Position numbers and translations under genes: made by a program
Notes under the pieces: generated by a model
Seen by the model: only the letters and a program-made list of their open reading frames with translations
The model's database searches: none
Told to the model about the DNA's origin: nothing
Shown: positions 1 through 5,054 of the stretch, in pieces
Layout: each line of letters starts with the position of its first letter
Numbering within the stretch: the stretch's first letter is position 1
NCBI RefSeq assembly: GCF_050729195.1
Contig: NZ_JBOHKS010000108.1
Span: forward strand, 1-6,476
Direction of reading: 5' to 3'
Length of the DNA stretch: 6,476 nt
Origin: Hypericibacter sp050729195
GTDB taxonomy: Bacteria; Pseudomonadota; Alphaproteobacteria; Dongiales; Dongiaceae

Positions 1-566
1 GCGGGCTTCGCGACCGGTGCGATGGCCGGAACGCCCAGGCGGATCCGGTACACCCTCACCGGCTGCGCGATATTCTTGAGCGCCTGCTCGCCCAGATCGT
101 CGAAGGTGTAGTCGAACTTGCCGCGAACCTGGCGGTAGGCGTCGTCGGAGAGGCAGATGCCACCGGACTCGGCCATTGCCTCGAGCCGCGCGGCGATATT
201 GACGCCGTCGCCGAAGATGTCGTTGTCCTGGTGGATGATATCGCCAAGATGGAGACCCGTGCGGAAGGCAATGCGGCGGTCGTTGGGCAGATCGCTTTCG
301 CGATCGACCATGGCGGTCTGGATCTCGACGGCACAGCGCAAAGCATCGACGACACTGGCGAACTCGACCAGCACGCCGTCGCCCGTGGTCTTGACGATGC
401 GGCCGCGATGATCGGCGATCTTGGGGTCGATGAACTCGCGCCGGTGGGCCGTCAGGCGGGCCAGCGTGCCTTCCTCATCGGCGCCGGTCAGCCGGCTGTA
501 GCCGGCGACGTCCATCGCCAGAATGGCCGCAAGTTGGCGTTCCATGCGTTCCTTGACCAAGGCCAC
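1..566 (-). CDS. Class III adenylate cyclase paralogue, 5' part only (cut by window start)
   Basis: This is the N-terminal part (about 188 codons) of a third cyclase paralogue; the rest lies beyond base 1. Numbered from the GTG at 566, the cyclase domain (about residues 10-175) is complete. It keeps metal-binding Asp19 (AMDVAGYS) and Asp63 (TTGDG), adenine-reading Lys59 and Asp116 (NDIFGDG), and Asn123/Arg127 (VNIAAR). It is therefore predicted to convert ATP to cAMP in the cytoplasm. It ends in the Pro/Ala-rich linker, so TolB-like and TPR parts are expected by analogy with its neighbours but are not seen. The start is uncertain: GTG at 572 or 566, TTG at 560 (aligned with the best-supported start of the 2494-4266 gene) or ATG at 545 are all possible, and none has a strong ribosome site. 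It follows the 606-2390 gene by about 40 bp, in the same frame with no other stop between them, and is probably co-transcribed with it. It is clearly more diverged at DNA level than the other two copies are from each other. Confidence 0.85.
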   Translation of the reverse strand, partial: MALVKERMERQLAAILAMDVAGYSRLTGADEEGTLARLTAHRREFIDPKIADHRGRIVKTTGDGVLVEFASVVDALRCAVEIQTAMVDRESDLPNDRRIAFRTGLHLGDIIHQDNDIFGDGVNIAARLEAMAESGGICLSDDAYRQVRGKFDYTFDDLGEQALKNIAQPVRVYRIRLGVPAIAPVAKP

Positions 567-605
567 CCCCACGAAGGGATCGAAACCAAGTTCACGTGAG
601 CACGA

Positions 606-2390
606 CTACTCCGGCAAGCCCGCCTTCCTCAGGCCTTCGGCCAGCCTCGCGTAGTCCTCCGGCCGGCGCAACGGAATGACCTGCAGGAGATTGGAGACCC
701 GCAAGTCCGGATCGAGCTCGCGCAGACGCGTCATCACTTTCTCCGCCTGCTCCTGCCGGCCGATGAGGGCGCAGCTGGCCGCCAAAATGCGTATCGCCGA
801 TTTGAGGTCCGGCCGCTCCCGCACGGCTGCTTCCGCGAATGTCACAGCCTCGGTATAGCGACCGGCGACGAAATGAGCGTAGGCGGTACCGCTGTGTATA
901 TTGCAAAGGTCGGGGTCGTACGGGCTCAGCCGCAGCGCTCGGGAGATGCGCTCGATCGCCTCATCCGGTTCTCCGAGCCAGACCTTGACCCAGCCGCTGA
1001 AGTACCAGGCCCACGCGGAGTTGGGATTCAGCAACAGAGCCCGGTCGATCAAGGCGGCGCCATCCTCGGTTTCGCCTACCACATAGGCGAGAGCAAAGCC
1101 CGCCGTGCAGAGTGCGACAGCATCGTCCCTTCCCAACTCTGCCGCCAGTTGCGCCAGCCTCGCGGTTTCCGCGATGTCTTGCTCGCGATCGGTCACCCAG
1201 CCGCTGGTCTTGCGTTGGGAGTAGCAGCGCGCCGCCATGCCATAGGCGGCGGCAAATCTGGGATCCAGTTCGACCGCCCGCGAATAGAGCGACAGCGCTT
1301 CCTCGTTGGCTGCCTTGGTCCATTTCAGGTAGGCCGCCATCCCCCGCAAATAGTAGTCGTAGGCGTCCAGGCTCTCGGTCGGCTTGCGACTTGCCCGCTC
1401 GATCTCCGCCTGCTCCAGCTTGGGTGAAATCGCGCCGATGACACTGGATGTCACCTGGTCCTGGAGATCGAAGATGTCCTCGAGCCCGCCGTCGAACCGG
1501 TCGGCCCAGAGATGCGCGCCGGTCGCCGTGTCGATGAGCTGACCGGTGATGCGGACCTTGTTGCCCGATTTTCGCAGGCTGCCCTCGAGCACATAGCGTA
1601 CGCCAAGCTCGCGGCCGACCTGCTTCACGTCGACGGCACGGCCCTTGTAGGTGAAGCTCGAATTGCGCGCGATGACGAACAGCCAGCGCATGCGCGACAG
1701 GGCCGTGATGATCTCCTCGACAATGCCATCGGCGAAATATTCCTGCGCGGGATCGCCGCTCATGTTGAGGAAGGGCAGGACCGCGATCGAGGGCTTGTCC
1801 GGCAGGGCGAGGGACGCCGCCATCCTGGATGGCGGCGCCGGCGAGATCGGGCCCGTCTGCACCCGATAGACGCGCACAGCATGGGCGATGTTCTTGAGCG
1901 ACTGTTCGCCGAGATCTTCATACTGGAAATCGAGCTTGCCGCGGACCTGGCGATGCGCATCGTCGGAGAGGCAGATTCCGCCCGGGTCGGCGAGACCTTC
2001 GAGGCGCGCCGCGACATTCACGCCGTCGCCGAAAATGTCGCCGTCCTGATAGATGATGTCGCCGAGATTGATGCCCATGCGGAGCTCGATCCGCCGGTCG
2101 GGGGGCTGATCGGCATTGCGCTCGGTCATGCCACGCTGAATCTCGACGGCGCCGCGCAAGGCGTCCACCACGCTGGCGAATTCGACCAGCATGCCATCGC
2201 CGGTGGTCTTGACGATCCGCCCGCGATGCTCGGCGATCGCAGGATCGATGAGCTCGCGGCGGTGGGCGGTCAGGCGGGCGAGGGTGTCTTCCTCGTCGAT
2301 GCCGGTCAGCCGGCTATAGCCGGCGACGTCTGTCGCCAGAATGGCCGCAAGCCGGCGTTCCACGCGTTCGTTGACCAACGTCGCCACCAC
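606..2390 (-). CDS. Adenylate cyclase / TolB-like / TPR fusion protein (594 aa)
   Basis: This is a predicted cytoplasmic class III adenylate cyclase (ATP to cAMP) with a C-terminal sensory or protein-binding half. The cyclase domain spans about residues 12-177. Metal-binding Asp21 and Asp65, adenine-reading Lys61 and Asp118 (GDIFG), and transition-state Asn125 and Arg129 (VNVAAR) are all present, so the enzyme should be active as a homodimer. A variable linker (178-197) leads to a TolB-N/FlgO-like domain (about 198-320, starting DKPSIAVLPF). TPR-like helical repeats follow (about 338-560; for example YSRAVELDP and ISRALRLSP), then a conserved tail ending KAGLPE. I see no signal peptide or membrane segment. 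The start is uncertain: GTG at 2390, GTG at 2387, or the TTG at 2378 that aligns with the paralogue's TTG; the upstream ribosome site is poor in each case. The length and domain order match the 2494-4266 gene. Cyclase-TolB-TPR fusions are common in alphaproteobacteria; the signal sensed is unknown. Confidence 0.93.
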   Translation of the reverse strand: MVATLVNERVERRLAAILATDVAGYSRLTGIDEEDTLARLTAHRRELIDPAIAEHRGRIVKTTGDGMLVEFASVVDALRGAVEIQRGMTERNADQPPDRRIELRMGINLGDIIYQDGDIFGDGVNVAARLEGLADPGGICLSDDAHRQVRGKLDFQYEDLGEQSLKNIAHAVRVYRVQTGPISPAPPSRMAASLALPDKPSIAVLPFLNMSGDPAQEYFADGIVEEIITALSRMRWLFVIARNSSFTYKGRAVDVKQVGRELGVRYVLEGSLRKSGNKVRITGQLIDTATGAHLWADRFDGGLEDIFDLQDQVTSSVIGAISPKLEQAEIERASRKPTESLDAYDYYLRGMAAYLKWTKAANEEALSLYSRAVELDPRFAAAYGMAARCYSQRKTSGWVTDREQDIAETARLAQLAAELGRDDAVALCTAGFALAYVVGETEDGAALIDRALLLNPNSAWAWYFSGWVKVWLGEPDEAIERISRALRLSPYDPDLCNIHSGTAYAHFVAGRYTEAVTFAEAAVRERPDLKSAIRILAASCALIGRQEQAEKVMTRLRELDPDLRVSNLLQVIPLRRPEDYARLAEGLRKAGLPE

Positions 2391-2420
2391 CCCGGACAGG
2401 CCACCGCTCGATCACAGTCC

Positions 2421-2432
2421 GATTAGAGCATA
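2421..2432 (-). promoter_or_regulatory. Putative promoter motif upstream of the 606-2390 cyclase
   Basis: Read on the minus strand this is TATGCTCTAATC, ending about 30 bp before the GTG at 2390. The upstream region of the next paralogue carries TATGCTTTAATT at 4308-4319, an 11-position window differing only by pyrimidine changes. In both cases TCTCCCC lies 13-14 bp further upstream and GACTG follows shortly downstream. TATGCT could be a -10 element, but I see no convincing -35 at 16-18 bp. The call rests on conservation between the duplicated genes, not on a full promoter match. Confidence 0.45.
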
Positions 2433-2493
2433 ATCAGCGTCGAGGTGGGGAGACCGTCGTCGCCACGGCGCCGTTCCGTCACGAAATCGACAG

Positions 2494-4266
2494 CTATTCC
2501 GGCAAGCCCGCCAGCTTCAGACCCTCGACCAGCTTGGCGTAGTCTTCCGGCCGGCGCACAGGGATCATGTTCCTGAGGCTGGACATCCTCAAAGCGGGAT
2601 CGAGTTCGCGCAATCTCGTCATGGCTTTCCGCGCCTCATCCTGTCGCCCGGCGAGAGCCCAGCTCGCCGCCAGAACGCGCGCCGCGACATGACCATAAGC
2701 GGGACGCTCGCGGATGGCCCGTTCCGCCCATGACACGGACTCGCTGTAGCGGCCGGCTAGGAAATGAGCATAGGCCATGGCGCCCAGCATGCTGTAAGCG
2801 AGCGGATCCTGAGGGCTCAGGCGCAACGCCCATGTGGTACGTTCGATCGCAAGTTCCGGCTCGCCAAGCCAGACCTTGGCCCAGCCGCTGAAGAGCCAGG
2901 CGATGGCCAGGTTCGGATTGAGGGCGAGTGCCCGATCGATCATGGCGTCGCCGTCTTCGACATTGCCCATGACATGGCCGAGCGCGAAGCCGGCCGAGCA
3001 GAGAGCAACGGCATCGCCGCTGCCCAGCTCCGCGACCCGCCGGATCAATCGCGCCGTTTCGGCAACATCCTGCGCGAGATCGACGACCCAGCCGCTGGAT
3101 TTGCGCTGCGAGTAACAGCGCGCCGCCATGCCGTAGGCCGAGGCGAAGTCCGGGTCGAGCTCGATCGCCCGCGCGAAATGGGCGAGCGCCTCGGCATTGC
3201 CTTCCCGGGTCCATTGACGGGCGGCCGAAAGCGCCCGCAGGTAGTAGTCATAGGCATCGAGGCTCTCGGTCGGCTTGCGCTTGGATCGTTCGATCTCGGC
3301 CTGTTCCAGCTTGGGTGCGATGGCACCGATAACGCTGGCAGTGACCTGATCCTGAAGGTCGAAGATGTCCTCGAGTCCGCCGTCGAAGCGGTCAGCCCAG
3401 AGATGGGCGCCCGTGGCGCAATCGATGAGCTGGCCGGTGATGCGGACCTTGTCGCCGGACTTGCGCAGGCTGCCTTCGAGCACGTAGCGCACGCCGAGCT
3501 CGCGGCCGACCTGCTTCACGTCAACGGCTCGGCCCTTGTAGGTAAAGCTCGAATTGCGGGCGATCACGAAGAGCCAGCGCATTCGCGACAAGGCCGTGAT
3601 GATCTCCTCGACGATGCCGTCCGCGAAATACTCCTGACCCGGATCGCCGCTCATGTTCTGGAAGGGCAGGACGGCGATGGAGGGTTTGTCGGGGAGGGTC
3701 AGAGGAGCGGCGGCGGGATTTGCCTTGGATGCGGTGGGACCCAGCCGAACCCGGAAGACCCGGACCGGATGGGCAATGTTCTTGAGCGATTGATCGCCGA
3801 GGTCCTCGAAAGTGAGATCGATTTTTCCGCGGACATGGCGATGCGCGTCATCCGAGATGAAAATGCCGCCGGGGTCGGCAAGACCTTCGAGGCGCGCGGC
3901 GACATTGACACCGTCACCGAAGATGTCGTCCTCCTGGTGGATGATATCGCCGAGATTGATGCCGATGCGGAGGTCAATTCGCCGGTCGGACGGCTGACCG
4001 GCATTGCGCTCCGCCATGCCGCGCTGAATCTCGACGGCGCCGCGCAGGGCGTCCACCACGCTGGCGAATTCGACCAGCATGCCATCGCCGGTGGTCTTGA
4101 CGATCCGCCCGCGATGCTCGGCGATCGCGGGATCGATGAGCTCGCGGCGGTGGGCCGTCAGGCGGGCGAGGGTGCCTTCCTCGTCGGCGCCGGTCAGCCG
4201 GCTGTAGCCGGCGACGTCCGTCGCCAGAATGGCCGCAAGCCGCCGTTCCACCCGCTCCTTGACCAA
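2494..4266 (-). CDS. Adenylate cyclase / TolB-like / TPR fusion protein (590 aa)
   Basis: This is a second complete paralogue of the same fusion, predicted to be a cytoplasmic ATP-to-cAMP cyclase. Numbered from the TTG start, the catalytic set is intact: metal-binding Asp17 and Asp61, adenine-reading Lys57 and Asp114 (DDIFG), and Asn121/Arg125. The linker (about 174-192, Ala/Pro-rich) differs almost completely from its neighbour's. The TolB-like domain (about 193-315) contains a 61-residue stretch (211-271) identical to residues 216-276 of the 606-2390 protein. TPR-like helices follow (about 333-555; for example FARAIELDP), and the protein ends in the same LAGLPE-type tail. The TTG start is well supported: a perfect AGGAGG lies 7 bases upstream and there is no better in-frame ATG. 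The TPR half has diverged more than the cyclase and TolB halves, which would fit different inputs feeding the same output. It is followed by a 103-bp gap and the next paralogue in another frame. Confidence 0.93.
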   Translation of the reverse strand: MVKERVERRLAAILATDVAGYSRLTGADEEGTLARLTAHRRELIDPAIAEHRGRIVKTTGDGMLVEFASVVDALRGAVEIQRGMAERNAGQPSDRRIDLRIGINLGDIIHQEDDIFGDGVNVAARLEGLADPGGIFISDDAHRHVRGKIDLTFEDLGDQSLKNIAHPVRVFRVRLGPTASKANPAAAPLTLPDKPSIAVLPFQNMSGDPGQEYFADGIVEEIITALSRMRWLFVIARNSSFTYKGRAVDVKQVGRELGVRYVLEGSLRKSGDKVRITGQLIDCATGAHLWADRFDGGLEDIFDLQDQVTASVIGAIAPKLEQAEIERSKRKPTESLDAYDYYLRALSAARQWTREGNAEALAHFARAIELDPDFASAYGMAARCYSQRKSSGWVVDLAQDVAETARLIRRVAELGSGDAVALCSAGFALGHVMGNVEDGDAMIDRALALNPNLAIAWLFSGWAKVWLGEPELAIERTTWALRLSPQDPLAYSMLGAMAYAHFLAGRYSESVSWAERAIRERPAYGHVAARVLAASWALAGRQDEARKAMTRLRELDPALRMSSLRNMIPVRRPEDYAKLVEGLKLAGLPE

Positions 4267-4273
4267 GGCCGCC

Positions 4274-4279
4274 CCTCCT
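4274..4279 (-). promoter_or_regulatory. Consensus ribosome binding site for the TTG-started cyclase
   Basis: On the minus strand this reads AGGAGG, a full match to the anti-Shine-Dalgarno core, 7 bases before the TTG at 4266. It decides the start of the 590-residue cyclase in favour of a rare TTG codon. Equivalent positions before the other two paralogues have no such site. Confidence 0.75.
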
Positions 4280-4307
4280 GGGGATCAAGCCAATGTCCAG
4301 TCGGAGG

Positions 4308-4319
4308 AATTAAAGCATA
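4308..4319 (-). promoter_or_regulatory. Putative promoter motif upstream of the 2494-4266 cyclase
   Basis: The minus strand reads TATGCTTTAATT, matching the motif at 2421-2432 upstream of the sister gene; TCTCCCC lies 13 bp further upstream (4333-4339). It ends about 41 bp before the TTG start, a plausible leader length if TATGCT is the -10. No clear -35 is visible. Confidence 0.45.
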
Positions 4320-4336
4320 GCGGGACGGGGTAGGGG
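4320..4336 (+). repeat. G-rich 17-bp element, second copy of the block beside the IS
   Basis: The 17 bases of plus strand here match 16 of 17 bases of the minus strand at about 5020-5036 (GCGGGA, then a run of G, TA, then a run of G). Further G-runs follow at 4345-4347 and 4349-4352. It lies in the gap upstream of the 590-residue cyclase and could be a degenerate copy of a dispersed intergenic repeat. It overlaps the region just upstream of the presumed promoter motif. Confidence 0.45.
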
Positions 4337-4344
4337 AGATTGAC

Positions 4345-4365
4345 GGGTGGGGCAGAAACCCGCCC
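4345..4365 (+). other. Weak stem-loop between the small gene and the cyclase
   Basis: GGGTGGG (4345-4351) can pair with CCCGCCC (4359-4365) across a 7-base loop, with one G-U pair on the plus-strand RNA. In the minus-strand transcript the same position becomes a C-A mismatch, and no U-tract follows. It is therefore a poor candidate terminator for the gene at 4431-4793. The rest of the 4267-4430 gap shows no gene. Confidence 0.2.
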
Positions 4366-4430
4366 TCCGCGGTCCTCCGACACGCTCTTGCGTTTCGAAG
4401 GACCGGAAGAAGGGGCGGAAGCGGGACGAT

Positions 4431-4793
4431 CTAGCCGGCGGTCGTGGCCGCTTCGGCCGCCGCGGGGTCGAGATCGGGGGTGAAGGAAGGAGATTGGCGC
4501 TCGGGCTCGGCCCGCGTGCCGAGCGGGCGCACCGTCACATAACCGCAAGGGACGGCCTCGGTGACGATCAGGGTCGTGAGGTCGGGCTCGGGGCCGCCGC
4601 CGAAGCTGACGATGATCTGGTCGCCGCGGCGCAGGAGATCGCAGGCGGGGGCGAAATAGCCGGTGTAGTCGGGATTGCCGCATTCGCTCGACAGAACCAG
4701 CTCGGGCTTGTCGTTGGTGCGGTAGTGCCAGAGCGTGAAGCCATTCGCATAAGCCAGAATGCTGAGTTCGCGCGCGACGAAGCCTCTCGGCAT
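4431..4793 (-). CDS. Small conserved-looking protein of unknown function (120 aa)
   Basis: I cannot name this protein with confidence. The coding call is good: ATG start, GGAGG six bases upstream, and a strong promoter-like sequence further up. Residues 8-92 look like a compact, mainly beta fold: RELSILAYANGFTLWHY, then GYFAPACDLLRRGDQIIVSFGG, then alternating hydrophobic strands (TTLIVTEAVPCGYVTV). From memory, the NGFTLWHY and GYF..A..LLR.GD.I pattern recalls small proteins of unknown role in alphaproteobacterial prophage or gene-transfer-like regions; I could not verify this and no phage gene is nearby. Residues 93-120 are a Pro/Ala/Thr-rich tail, probably disordered. Two of the three cysteines fall in the body (residues 38 and 51). 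I see no signal peptide or membrane helix. It is probably its own transcription unit. Confidence 0.75.
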   Translation of the reverse strand: MPRGFVARELSILAYANGFTLWHYRTNDKPELVLSSECGNPDYTGYFAPACDLLRRGDQIIVSFGGGPEPDLTTLIVTEAVPCGYVTVRPLGTRAEPERQSPSFTPDLDPAAAEAATTAG

Positions 4794-4799
4794 GCCGAT

Positions 4800-4804
4800 C
4801 CTCC
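4800..4804 (-). promoter_or_regulatory. Ribosome binding site of the 120-aa protein
   Basis: GGAGG on the minus strand with a 6-base spacer to the ATG at 4793; it fixes this start. Confidence 0.7.
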
Positions 4805-4844
4805 CGGGTTCTTGGTTGCGGTGACGTGTGGTTTTTCACGGCAG

Positions 4845-4873
4845 ATAATACGCAAAAGGCGTATAATTGGCAA
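4845..4873 (-). promoter_or_regulatory. Sigma-70-like promoter for the 120-aa protein gene
   Basis: On the minus strand TTGCCA (4873-4868) is followed by exactly 17 bases and TATTAT (4850-4845): four of six matches to the -35 consensus and five of six to the -10 with ideal spacing. Transcription would start near 4838, giving a leader of about 45 bases before the ATG at 4793. It stands in a local AT-rich patch within GC-rich DNA. An inverted repeat lies inside the spacer and reaches the -10. Confidence 0.6.
4848..4864. promoter_or_regulatory. Perfect inverted repeat overlapping the promoter (candidate operator)
   Basis: ATACGC and GCGTAT (6-bp arms) flank a 5-base centre. The repeat lies between the -35 and -10 elements and overlaps the upstream half of the -10, where a dimeric repressor would block RNA polymerase. 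No regulator gene is in the window, so the binding protein is unknown. Chance occurrence cannot be excluded for arms this short. Confidence 0.4.
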
Positions 4874-5013
4874 GAGGAAAAATCACTCACGTAAAAGGCA
4901 CCCAGCTCGCGGACGCCCGGTTCCTCTGAATCACTCCATAAGCTGAATGATCGCTTCGCTTTCGAGTTCAAAGCGTGTTTGACGATCGCGATCTCGCTAT
5001 ATGCGGAAGCAAA
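4874..5013. other. Intergenic DNA without a supported gene
   Basis: Between the promoter of the 120-residue gene and the C-rich block I see no coding region, tRNA or clear terminator. It includes a 10-bp palindrome, GATCGCGATC, at 4984-4993. Composition is more AT-rich than the genes around it. Confidence 0.5.
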
Positions 5014-5036
5014 CCCCTCCCCCTACCCCCTCCCGC
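5014..5036 (-). repeat. G-quadruplex-capable C/G-rich repeat next to the IS end
   Basis: The minus strand has four G-runs of 3, 5, 5 and 4 bases separated by loops of only 1-2 bases (A, TA, A), a canonical G-quadruplex pattern. The 17 bases nearest the IS match 4320-4336 at 16 positions. On the plus strand CTCC-CGCA-GGAG forms a mini-hairpin leading into the IS boundary. The block looks like the left arm of a dispersed palindromic intergenic repeat whose other arm may lie beyond the IS. Confidence 0.5.
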
Positions 5037-5038
5037 AG

Positions 5039-5054
5039 GAGCTACGGGATTCAC
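5039..5054 (+). repeat. Left terminal inverted repeat of the IS
   Basis: It reads GAGCTACGGGATTCAC inward, against GGGCTACGGCATTCAC read inward from the other end. The transposase TGA stop (5053-5051) lies inside this repeat. Confidence 0.7.

Noticed and set aside
606..608. The TAG between two cyclase genes as an inactivating mutation of a longer fusion
   Set aside because: The complete sister gene ends with the same GLPE-stop, so the stop is the natural end.
1512..2426. Plus-strand open frame (304 codons) opposite the 594-residue cyclase
   Set aside because: Same reason: a shadow of the cyclase coding strand with no independent start signal or motif.
2764..4320. Long plus-strand open frame (518 codons) opposite the 590-residue cyclase
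   Set aside because: It is antisense to a gene with recognisable domains and catalytic motifs. Its translation has no known motif and an odd Asp/Ala/Gly-rich composition, typical of GC-rich shadow frames. Its repeat opposite the sister gene (1512-2426) simply mirrors the duplication.
4821..4840. CRP-like half-sites (GTGA and TCAC) near the start of transcription of the small gene, tempting beside cAMP-producing enzymes
   Set aside because: The half-sites are separated by 11 bases rather than 6 and lack flanking matches, so this is not a credible CRP site.
4862..4867. Perfect TATAAT on the plus strand as a divergent promoter
   Set aside because: No acceptable -35 at 16-18 bp, and no plus-strand gene downstream.
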